A model generated the notes under the pieces. The model was not told the DNA's origin. It ran no database searches and saw only the letters and a list, made by a program, of their open reading frames with translations. The translations under genes and the position numbers were made by a program. From Rhodanobacter sp. C05 (GTDB taxonomy: Bacteria; Pseudomonadota; Gammaproteobacteria; Xanthomonadales; Rhodanobacteraceae), in assembly GCF_002001165.1 (NCBI RefSeq), contig NZ_MUNQ01000009.1:327837-391836 (forward strand): a stretch of DNA of 64,000 bases, in the 5' to 3' direction. Positions 52,746-61,192 of the stretch are shown one piece after another (positions within the stretch are counted from its first letter, which is position 1; every line of letters starts with the position of its first letter).

Positions 52746-53825
52746 TCACGCACGACCCTTCCATGCCACGAACGTCAGGAATTCATCGTCACGCGCACCG
52801 GCAACCGGCCACATCAAACGGAGGCGCATCGACCATGGTAACCGTGTCGGTTCCGGCCCATCGGGTGACTTCCCCATCTGCATGCGCAGGCTGCCCAGGT
52901 ACATGGATCTCCTGACGGCCGTGCGCCGCTTCGTCTCGATGTTCTCGAAACCGGAAGCCCTCAACATGTCGAGCAGCCCGGCCTGACTGAAAAGCAGCAG
53001 ATGCCGCGGTGTTTCCAGACCACGCCAGTTCCTGCCCCAATGCCGCGCCCCACGGCTTTGGATGTTCGGTGTATCGACAAAGACCACGCCGCCGGGTTTC
53101 AACAGGCGATGGACGGCGTGGAGGAAGCGTTTGGGTTCATGCAGATGTTCCAGCACATGACTCAGTGTGATCGCGTCGAAGCAGGCGGATTCGCTGGCGA
53201 ACAGATCGACAGAACCCACCCTGGCCTCGAGGCCACGCCGTGTCGCGACCGCAATCGCTTTGGGATCGGTATCGATCCCTGTCACGCTCCAGCCTGCGTC
53301 ACGGGCATTGACCAGAAAGTCGCCGTTGCCGCAGCCGATATCCAGCAGCCGCTGACCCGGTCGCGGCTTGGGCAGATAGCGAAACTCCGCATCACGCTTC
53401 TGTCGGCGCACCGGCAAAGCCTTCGCCAGCCACACGCCAAGCCCGCTTGCAGGCTGTCGCCGCGTGCCATAGCGGGAATTCAGATAACCGTTCGTCAATG
53501 CCAGCTTCAGGCGCCGAACGATGCCTGGCTTGCGTGAATCACCACGTGGATTCTCGGCGACATGGGTGTAATAGATCCCATAGGCCTTGCCGATGCCCGC
53601 CTCGTTCGGCCGTGGGTCAAGATAGGCGCTGTGGCAGCGCGTGCATCGATAAAGATTCCAGCGCCCCGGGGCCACGAAGAATACGTTGTCGACCAGATTG
53701 TCGTGAAGCAGCTCGCGTCCGCTGCCATCGCATACCGGGCACGCCTGCACCTGTTCGAGTTCGTCGGTTGGCCAAGGAGCATCCCACGCCGGCGCGGCTG
53801 CTCCGTTTTCGATGGTTTCCGGCAT
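52746..53825 (-). CDS. SAM methyltransferase with N-terminal zinc-ribbon-like region
   Basis: The 359-residue protein starts with a four-cysteine segment (CPVCDGSG about 24-31, CTRCHSAYLDPRP about 56-68). A class I methyltransferase domain follows from about 145 with RLLDIGCGNGDFLVNARDAGWSVTGIDTDP and HVLEHLHEPKRFLHAVHRLLKPGG. This architecture is common among methyltransferases that modify sugars or polyketides. The substrate is not known. A start at 53891 would lie 5 bases after the dapE stop, and the ATG at 53825 is chosen. Confidence 0.85.
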   Translation of the reverse strand: MPETIENGAAAPAWDAPWPTDELEQVQACPVCDGSGRELLHDNLVDNVFFVAPGRWNLYRCTRCHSAYLDPRPNEAGIGKAYGIYYTHVAENPRGDSRKPGIVRRLKLALTNGYLNSRYGTRRQPASGLGVWLAKALPVRRQKRDAEFRYLPKPRPGQRLLDIGCGNGDFLVNARDAGWSVTGIDTDPKAIAVATRRGLEARVGSVDLFASESACFDAITLSHVLEHLHEPKRFLHAVHRLLKPGGVVFVDTPNIQSRGARHWGRNWRGLETPRHLLLFSQAGLLDMLRASGFENIETKRRTAVRRSMYLGSLRMQMGKSPDGPEPTRLPWSMRLRLMWPVAGARDDEFLTFVAWKGRA

Positions 53826-53895
53826 GTCCTGATCCGTGCCTCCAGCCCAGGCAGTGGCTAAGAGGCGGACAGTGCCATACGGAATCGGCATGTGC

Positions 53896-55044
53896 CTATC
53901 GCAAGTCCTCACGTTGCAGCAACCGTTCACAAATCGTCCGATAAATCGCCGGCAACTGCTCCAGCTCGTCCACCGCAACGCACTCGTCCACCTTGTGGAT
54001 CGTCGCGTTGACCGGACCGATTTCGACAACTTCGGCACCCATCGGCGCGATGAAGCGACCATCGGAAGTGCCGCCGCCGGTGCTCTGTTCGGGATCAAGA
54101 CCGCACAGGTCACGGCACACGCCCACCACCGCCTCGCGCAGCACACCGCCCGGCGGAGTGAGGAAAGGTTCGCCGGAAAGGTTCCAGTCGAGCACGAAGT
54201 CCAGGCCGTGCCGGTGCAGGATCGCCTCGGTGCGCGCACGCAGATCCTCAGCACGACTCGCCGTGCAGTAGCGGAAATTTATCAGTGCCGTCAGCTCACC
54301 GGGAATCACGTTGTTGGCGCCGGTGCCTGCATTGAGATTGGAAATCTGGAACGACGTCGGCGGGAAATCGCTGTTGCCTTCGTCCCAGCGCTCGGCAGCC
54401 AGCTCGGCCAGAGCCGGTGCAAACGCGTGGATCGGATTCAGCGCCTTCTCCGGATACGCCACATGCCCCTGCACGCCACGCACACTGAGTGTTCCCGACA
54501 GCGAGCCACGCCGGCCAACACGAATCAGGTCACCAAGCCGTTCCTTCGCCGACGGCTCGCCGACCACGCACCAGTCGATGTGCTCGCCAACGCTGCGAAA
54601 GTGCTCCACCACCCTGCGTACACCGTCGAGATTGGTCGGCCCTTCCTCATCGCTGGTCAGCAACAGGCCAACCCGGCCATGGTGCTGCGGATGGGCCGCG
54701 ACAAACTGCTCCAGTGCCACCACCATCGCCGCCACCGAACCCTTCATGTCGGCAGCACCGCGGCCATATAGACGGCCATCACGGATGCTCGGCTCGAACG
54801 GCGGACTCTGCCATGACGCTTCCGGCCCGCTCGGCACCACATCGGTATGGCCGAGAAAAGCCAGCGTATGACTACCCTCGCCATGCGTCGCCCACAGGTT
54901 GTCCACCTCGCCGTAGCGCAGATGCTCGACTCGAAAACCAGCACGTATCAACCGTTCGCCAAGCATCGGCAGGCAGCCAGCATCCTCCGGCGTCACCGAA
55001 CGACGGCGAATCAGGTCACAGGCAAGATCAAGGACATCGGGCAT
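53896..55044 (-). CDS. dapE: Succinyl-diaminopimelate desuccinylase
   Basis: The 382-residue M20 metallo-hydrolase cleaves N-succinyl-LL-diaminopimelate in lysine and cell-wall synthesis. The zinc-binding residues are seen in [39 protein letters not shown] and at the C-terminal [18 protein letters not shown] marks the substrate site. A GTG at 55050 is also in frame. dapD lies three genes upstream on the same strand, so the pathway genes are partly clustered. Confidence 0.94.
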   Translation of the reverse strand: MPDVLDLACDLIRRRSVTPEDAGCLPMLGERLIRAGFRVEHLRYGEVDNLWATHGEGSHTLAFLGHTDVVPSGPEASWQSPPFEPSIRDGRLYGRGAADMKGSVAAMVVALEQFVAAHPQHHGRVGLLLTSDEEGPTNLDGVRRVVEHFRSVGEHIDWCVVGEPSAKERLGDLIRVGRRGSLSGTLSVRGVQGHVAYPEKALNPIHAFAPALAELAAERWDEGNSDFPPTSFQISNLNAGTGANNVIPGELTALINFRYCTASRAEDLRARTEAILHRHGLDFVLDWNLSGEPFLTPPGGVLREAVVGVCRDLCGLDPEQSTGGGTSDGRFIAPMGAEVVEIGPVNATIHKVDECVAVDELEQLPAIYRTICERLLQREDLR

Positions 55045-55120
55045 GGACACTCACAGGAGACAGTGAAAGCAGAGCAAGCGCAGCATACCAAGCGCATGCG
55101 CCAGATTGCCGGTCACCCTC

Positions 55121-56185
55121 TCAGCCAGCCAATGCCACACCCAGCAGGTGGCCTACCGTATACGTGATCGTTGCAGCAGCAGCAGTGATGCCGAGTTGAC
55201 GCGCTACCGAAAACAGCATGCTGCGTCCGGTGAACAACGAAGTACCGATCCCGATCAGAGACAGTCCAGCAGCAGTGGAACCGATGCTGGTCAACAGCGC
55301 CACATGGCCACCGAGAAAGAAATACGGCGCCACAGGAAACAACGCGCCACACGCAAACAGGCAGAACGAGGAGATGGCCGCACCATAGGCCGATCCGCCA
55401 AGCTCGCCTGGATCGACACCCAGATCCTCACGCACCAGCATGTCCAGGGCCGCACGCGGCGTCTCGGCGATATGCTCGGCCAGGTGTTCGGCCGCATCCG
55501 GCTTCAGCCCTTTCTCGCGATAGATGCCAGCGATGTGCTGCAGGCCATCTTCCGGCGCCACCGCGAGGCGCTCGGCCCGCTCGGTGATCTGCGCCTGATA
55601 GAACTCGCGCGAGCTGTTTACCGACAACCATTCGCCCAGGGCCATCGAACAAGCCCCGGCCACCAGCCCGGCGAGGCCCGCCAGCAGCACCGCGCGATCG
55701 CCCGATGCCGCGCCAGCCATGCCCATCACCAGACTGACGTTGGAAACCAGTCCGTCGTTGGCACCCAGTACCGCGGCGCGCAAGGTATTGCCGCTCTGCG
55801 TGCGATGCCGGCCATCGTGCACGCCCTGCTCGCGCAGCGGCACGAAATGATCGCGATGGCCACTGCGATCCACCGGCGTGTCATCGTGGTCGGCATGCTC
55901 CAGCCGCACCACCGTCGGCATCACGAACTCCGTGCCGAATCGCTGCGCGAACCAGCTCAACGCGCGCACACGCAAACCGATCTGCATCGGCGGCACGACC
56001 ATGCCGAGCTCGCGCAGGCGTGTCTCCCAGAAACCCGCATTGGCCTGTTCGCCAGCGGCGATGCGCCGATAGACACGACTCAAGCGCGCATCGGTAGCCA
56101 GTTCTGCCAGCCGTGCGTAGAGCACAGCGTTGTCGCGCTCGATCCGAAGATTGCTCTCAAACCGCCGCGCACGGTGATTCGTCAT
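55121..56185 (-). CDS. VIT1/CCC1-family iron/manganese transporter with ferritin-like N-domain
   Basis: The 354-residue protein has a rubrerythrin/ferritin-like N-terminal domain (about 1-120, with ERDNAVLYARLAELATDARLSRVYRRIAAGEQ). A CCC1/VIT1 membrane domain with five helices follows from about 135 (LRAAVLGANDGLVSNVSLVMGMAGA). It resembles the MbfA/Er-VIT1 type that pumps iron or manganese out of the cell. The His-rich stretch (ADHDDTPVDRSGHRDHF) may bind metal. It is inserted between the ArsC-like gene and dapE. Confidence 0.88.
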   Translation of the reverse strand: MTNHRARRFESNLRIERDNAVLYARLAELATDARLSRVYRRIAAGEQANAGFWETRLRELGMVVPPMQIGLRVRALSWFAQRFGTEFVMPTVVRLEHADHDDTPVDRSGHRDHFVPLREQGVHDGRHRTQSGNTLRAAVLGANDGLVSNVSLVMGMAGAASGDRAVLLAGLAGLVAGACSMALGEWLSVNSSREFYQAQITERAERLAVAPEDGLQHIAGIYREKGLKPDAAEHLAEHIAETPRAALDMLVREDLGVDPGELGGSAYGAAISSFCLFACGALFPVAPYFFLGGHVALLTSIGSTAAGLSLIGIGTSLFTGRSMLFSVARQLGITAAAATITYTVGHLLGVALAG

Positions 56186-56192
56186 GTCGACA

Positions 56193-56545
56193 TCAATGCC
56201 CGAACAACTTCTTGAAGCCGTTGTCGGTGAAGCCCACGCTCACCGAACCGTCTGCCTGCACGACCACCGGACGACGGATCAGTGCCGGGTATTCCTTCAG
56301 CAGCAGCGTCCATTCCGGATCACTGCCGGGGTTCTTGCGTTGCGGCAGCAGGTTGCGCCAGGTGGTCGAGGACTTGTTGACCAGCTTCTCCCAGCCACCG
56401 AGCTGCTGTGCCCAGGCTTTCAGCGTGGCCGCCGGCACCGGATGCGTGCGGTAGTCGACAAAGCCGTGTTCGATGCCGAATCGAGCCAGCCAGTTGCGCG
56501 CCTTCTTGCAGGTATCGCAGTTGGGCAGACCGTAGAGGACCAGGC

Positions 56546-56549
<4 letters not shown>
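56193..56549 (-). CDS. ArsC/Spx-family reductase (YffB-like)
   Basis: The 118-residue thioredoxin-fold protein has the motif [13 protein letters not shown], with a CxxC pair at 11-14. The Arg-containing C-terminal region [17 protein letters not shown] also fits. YffB/Spx-like members have glutathione or thiol-dependent reductase activity, and real arsenate reduction is unlikely. It overlaps dapD by four bases, a frequent arrangement in Proteobacteria. Confidence 0.9.
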
Positions 56550-57373
<824 letters not shown>

Positions 57374-57701
57374 GGGCGTTGTTCACGAGTTGAAGACAAA
57401 CGGGTGAAGGCAGATGCCTCGGCTGACCGCCAAGATTACACGTTGCGGCAGCCATTGCCGCAACGACAGACAAAATCAGGCAGCCCCGTCGGCGGCCGTT
57501 GAAGTAGGCGAACCCACCCTGTTGTACGTGATCTCGTGATTGGATTTGACACGACACCGGCGTAGATTGGATGGCCATGCCTGCATGAATACATGTGACA
57601 TGGCCTCCCCCGAAACAGCATGAGATGAGGGTTCCGCCGACACCGTTTCGAGACCGCACGCCACTTGTCCACCTTGGCCCCCGCTTCCAGGAGATTCACC
57701 C
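57374..57701. other. Intergenic region between divergent dapD and the FMN reductase gene
   Basis: These 328 bases hold no credible gene. A perfect 10-bp inverted repeat with a 5-base loop (57441-57465) lies 68 bases before the dapD start and may be an operator or a transcript hairpin. A TTGACA (57546-57551) has no good -10 partner. GGAG precedes the reductase ATG. Confidence 0.6.
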
Positions 57702-58256
57702 ATGAGTCAGCTGAAGATCGCCGTACTGGTTGGCAGTCTGCGTGTGGATTCATTCAACCGCCGGCTTGCCCGCGCCATTGAAAAACTTGCGCCGGCCGAA
57801 TTCGGCTTCAAGCATGTCCAGATCAACGATCTGCCGCTTTATTCGCAGGATTTCGACGCCGCCTATCCGGCAGTCGCCACACGTCTGAAGAAAGATATTG
57901 AATCGGCGGACGGATTGCTGTTCGTCACACCCGAATACAACCGCTCGATACCAGGTGTGCTGAAGAACGCCATCGACATTGCCTCGCGCCCCTGGGGCAC
58001 CAACTCGTTTGCCGGCAAACCCGGCGCCGTGATCGGCACGTCGATCGGCAGCACCGGCACCGCCCTGGCACAGCAGCACCTGCGCAACGTGCTGACCTAT
58101 CTCGACGTGCCGGTGCTGGCCCAGCCGGAAGTTTTCATCCATTTCAAGGACGAGCTGATCGCCGATGACGGCTCGATCAACAGCGATGGCACCCGGAAAT
58201 TCCTGCAAGGCTTTGTCGACAATTACACCGCATGGATCAGGCGCTTTGCCCGCTGA
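57702..58256 (+). CDS. NADPH-dependent FMN reductase (chromate/quinone reductase group)
   Basis: The 184-residue flavodoxin-fold protein has the FMN phosphate loop VGSLRVDSFNRRLA (10-23), the flavin motif TPEYNRSIPGVLKNAIDIASRP (85-106) and GSTGTALAQQHLRNVL. ChrR-type members reduce quinones and chromate with NAD(P)H as protection against redox cycling. The physiological substrate is not known. The start at 57702 follows GGAG. A small gene follows 24 bases later. Confidence 0.93.
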   Translation: MSQLKIAVLVGSLRVDSFNRRLARAIEKLAPAEFGFKHVQINDLPLYSQDFDAAYPAVATRLKKDIESADGLLFVTPEYNRSIPGVLKNAIDIASRPWGTNSFAGKPGAVIGTSIGSTGTALAQQHLRNVLTYLDVPVLAQPEVFIHFKDELIADDGSINSDGTRKFLQGFVDNYTAWIRRFAR

Positions 58257-58280
58257 AAAACTGCTGCAGGTGGTCAGGTC

Positions 58281-58568
58281 ATGAATGAACAGATCAGCGT
58301 GGGATTCATGGTCTTCGTCGCCGACGGTGACGAGGGAATCGGCTCCGTGCGCGAGCTCCGTCATGGCCTGCCGGAGCTGGTCATTTATATCGAGAATGCC
58401 GGCGACTTCGTGGTGCCGCTTTCCGCTGTCGATGCCGTTCACTCCGGCAAGGTGATCCTGGCCTGGGACAGGTTGAACCTTCGCCTGCAGAACGCGATCG
58501 CGCACGCGCGCGACTCGGAAGATCCCGACTATGTCGCACCCGACTCGGCAGAGCCGGAGGATGAATAG
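58281..58568 (+). CDS. Conserved hypothetical small protein
   Basis: The 95-residue protein has a beta-rich core with VGFMVFVADGDEGIGSVREL and VIYIENAGDFVVPLSAVDAVHSGKVIL, followed by an acidic tail (DPDYVAPDSAEPEDE). The core looks PRC-barrel-like, which is a guess. It lies 24 bases downstream of the FMN reductase gene. No function is known. Confidence 0.7.
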   Translation: MNEQISVGFMVFVADGDEGIGSVRELRHGLPELVIYIENAGDFVVPLSAVDAVHSGKVILAWDRLNLRLQNAIAHARDSEDPDYVAPDSAEPEDE

Positions 58569-58692
58569 CGAAAATCCAGGCCAAGGATTTTCGCTGCCGC
58601 GCGGCACAGGGATGATCAGCATATCCGAATGATTCGCGGCAGGTCGTCATGACCTGCGTTCCGTCCCATTTTCAATATATGCGAGCCAGGTA

Positions 58693-58711
58693 TGCAGGCT
58701 GGCTGCCTGCA
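58693..58711. repeat. Palindrome in the gap before tssA
   Basis: TGCAGGC (58693-58699) and GCCTGCA (58705-58711) form a 7-bp hairpin with a 5-base loop about 120 bases before tssA. It may be an operator or a chance palindrome. Confidence 0.25.
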
Positions 58712-58788
58712 GTATATGAATGCCTGTCGCCAGCGGTTTTCGGATATTACCCAGAACGGATTAAACGGCTGGTTTTGCATCCATAATT

Positions 58789-58797
58789 TGTGATAAT
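58789..58797 (+). promoter_or_regulatory. Extended -10 promoter of tssA
   Basis: TGTGATAAT is an extended -10 element ending 31 bases before the tssA ATG at 58829. The 260-base gap upstream is AT-rich for this genome. A standard -35 is not seen. Confidence 0.4.
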
Positions 58798-58828
58798 GCC
58801 GGAACCCTTCCAGCCACGGTGCAAAGCC

Positions 58829-59869
58829 ATGAAGCAGTTCAATCTGGAGTCCTTGCTGGCACCGATCAGCGATGACACACCGTCAGGCGACGATCTGGAA
58901 TACGACGCGGATTTTCTCGCACTTGAGCGTGCCGCAGCCCCCAAGGCCGAACGTGCCGTGGGAGACACCGTCAAGGCGGCCGAGGACCCGGAATGGGACA
59001 AGGTCATCGAACTGGCCGAAGCCGTGCTTGGCCGCTCCAAGGACCTGCGCGCCGCGGTTCACCTCACCACTGCCTGGATGCGGACTTCCGGCATGCCCGG
59101 CTGGAATGCGGGTCTGGGCCTGGTGCGTGGCCTGCTGGAGCATTTCTGGGACAACGTGCATCCGCAGCTTGATGCTGAAGACGACAACGATCCGACATCG
59201 CGCGTCAATTCCATCGTTCCACTTGGCGACGTACAGGGCGTACTGCGCTTTTTCCGTACTACACCCTTCGTGCAGTCGCCCCGCATGGGCCGGTTTGCCT
59301 TGCGCGACTTGCGTATTGCCAATGGCACATTGAAGACCACGGCGGAGAACAGCGGGCCGGAAGCATCGATGACCGATATCGAAGCATGCTGCATGGATTG
59401 CCCGGAGGAAGATCTGGTTGCCATTACTGCCGCCATCGGTGAATCGCTCGAGCACGCCAAGGCCATCGACCGCATTTTCACCGATCACGTGGGGAGTGCC
59501 GGGCCGGATTTGAAAACCCTGCTCAGCGATATCTATGAAGTGAAGAAATTCCTGGATCCGCAGCTTGCGCGACGCCTGCCGCAATTGGATATCGCGGGCG
59601 AAGAGGATGGCAGCGGCAATGAAGGCGGCAGCAGCGGTGGTTCCGTCCGTGCGTCGTCAGGCGCCATCAGCGGCCCGCAGGATGTCATCCGCAGAATTGA
59701 CGAGTTGTGCGATTACTACAACAAGTGTGAGCCATCGAGCCCCGTCCCTCTGCTGCTGCGCCGCGCACAGCGGCTGGTTGGCCGGGATTTCATGGACCTG
59801 CTCAAGGATCTCGCGCCGGGCGGCATCTCGGAACTGCGGATTGTTTCCGGCGAGCCCGAGGAAAGCTGA
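58829..59869 (+). CDS. tssA: Type VI secretion baseplate-capping protein TssA (ImpA)
   Basis: The 346-residue protein has the ImpA N-terminal domain (LLAPISDDTPSGDDLEYDADFLALE at 7-31, EDPEWDKVIELAEAVLGRSKDLRAAVHLTTAWM at 48-80). A Gly/Ser-rich linker (about 255-285) is followed by a C-terminal helical domain with PSSPVPLLLRRAQRLVGRDFMDLLKDLAPGG. TssA helps build the T6SS baseplate and tail. The start at 58829 matches family starts. GTG 58790 and ATG 58796 overlap the promoter. No other T6SS gene follows within 4 kb. Confidence 0.93.
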   Translation: MKQFNLESLLAPISDDTPSGDDLEYDADFLALERAAAPKAERAVGDTVKAAEDPEWDKVIELAEAVLGRSKDLRAAVHLTTAWMRTSGMPGWNAGLGLVRGLLEHFWDNVHPQLDAEDDNDPTSRVNSIVPLGDVQGVLRFFRTTPFVQSPRMGRFALRDLRIANGTLKTTAENSGPEASMTDIEACCMDCPEEDLVAITAAIGESLEHAKAIDRIFTDHVGSAGPDLKTLLSDIYEVKKFLDPQLARRLPQLDIAGEEDGSGNEGGSSGGSVRASSGAISGPQDVIRRIDELCDYYNKCEPSSPVPLLLRRAQRLVGRDFMDLLKDLAPGGISELRIVSGEPEES

Positions 59870-60043
59870 CAGCAACGCACAAGACGGCCCAAGGATGTTC
59901 CAATCCAGAGGGACATCCTCAGGTCAGTACGCAATCTGCGTCGTAGTTCCCGCATGTGCTCACGCGCCGCACTCGATCAGCCACGCTGATTGCCATCGCA
60001 CACACGACCACACCAGCTCAACCGACCTGGCAAACCCGGTGGT

Positions 60044-61153
60044 TCAGTAGATGCCCTTGCAGGTACTGGGCGAGGCGCGCACGAAAATCTGGTGAACCGA
60101 CGGATCCCAGCTCAGCGAATAGCCACCCTGCAAACCGGCGGTGATCCCGGCTGATGCAATCTGGCTGATCGGGCCAATCGAGGCGCTGTGTCCGTCACTG
60201 AAGGTCACGGTGGCCGTGATCGCGTAGCTCACCGGATCGCTGCAACCATCCGTGGTGATTTGCTGCGATACCGCGTTGCCACCGGCGAGATCCGGCAGCG
60301 TTCCCGTCACCGGTGGCATCGCATGTTCGGCGCCATTGACGCGGCATGTCGCGGTGAGACCATAGCTCACCGCAGCCTTCACCGGCGGCGCAGCCTGCAC
60401 TACGGCAACCGCTTCCGGCTGCGCGGTACAACCCACCAGGAACGCCTTGTGCTTGGACTGCACATGCAGCACATAGCTGCCCGACGGAAGATCGGCGCTG
60501 TTCGCCAGCTTCAATTCGATACGGCTGGGCGATACGCCAGTGACACCGGGCTGCATCACCAGCCGCTTCCCTTGCCGGTCAGTCGCGCTGACCACCGGAT
60601 CCTCGCATTGGGTATCGACCAGATTCGTACCCACCAGGGCGAAGGCCACTTCCTTGCTGCTGTTGCCCAATACGAATAATTGCCGGTGATCCATGGTCTC
60701 GACTCCGTTGATCACTGGCTGCGTCTTGGATGAACCGGATTCACCGGCAAGCAGGTCCACCGTTGTGGCCAGCGCAGCGGCCATCGTTGTCGCATCGGCG
60801 GTGAGGCAGCCCTTGGTTGCATCGAGATATGCCTGCGTCCGCTGCACTGCCGCGGAGGCGCGATAGGCGCTGGCTTTTGCATCCGCACCGATGATATCGA
60901 TCGGTTTTTCTGTGTCGTTGCCGAGTGCCTTGCGCAGCGCCACCTCAAGTTGGGCGAGACGCTGGCTGGTGGCAGCAAGACTGGAGTTGGGCAGACTGGC
61001 CGCACGTGCAGCCAGATCATGCTGGGCCGTATCAAGCTGGGCGAGGACAGTTGCCCCGGTCAGCCGGGGGGCAATCTGCGCTGGCAGCGGAGCCACCAGG
61101 CATGGCGCAAGCAATCCGAACAAGATGCCTGCGCCGAGCCTAGCTGCTTTCAT
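60044..61153 (-). CDS. Secreted protein of unknown function, downstream of the adhesin
   Basis: The 369-residue protein has a signal peptide (about 1-26, ending APLPAQ). A helical N-terminal half is rich in Ala, Gln and Leu (residues 30-140). A beta-rich C-terminal half holds several Cys (e.g. LVGCTAQ, TATCRVNG, TDGCSDP, STCKGIY) that could form disulfides. I do not recognise it. It begins 39 bases after the stop of the adhesin gene on the same strand, with GGAAG 8 bases before the ATG, so the two are probably expressed together. Confidence 0.72.
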   Translation of the reverse strand: MKAARLGAGILFGLLAPCLVAPLPAQIAPRLTGATVLAQLDTAQHDLAARAASLPNSSLAATSQRLAQLEVALRKALGNDTEKPIDIIGADAKASAYRASAAVQRTQAYLDATKGCLTADATTMAAALATTVDLLAGESGSSKTQPVINGVETMDHRQLFVLGNSSKEVAFALVGTNLVDTQCEDPVVSATDRQGKRLVMQPGVTGVSPSRIELKLANSADLPSGSYVLHVQSKHKAFLVGCTAQPEAVAVVQAAPPVKAAVSYGLTATCRVNGAEHAMPPVTGTLPDLAGGNAVSQQITTDGCSDPVSYAITATVTFSDGHSASIGPISQIASAGITAGLQGGYSLSWDPSVHQIFVRASPSTCKGIY

Positions 61154-61192
61154 GGATGAATCTTCCCATGCATGCCAAATCGATCCACGGAA

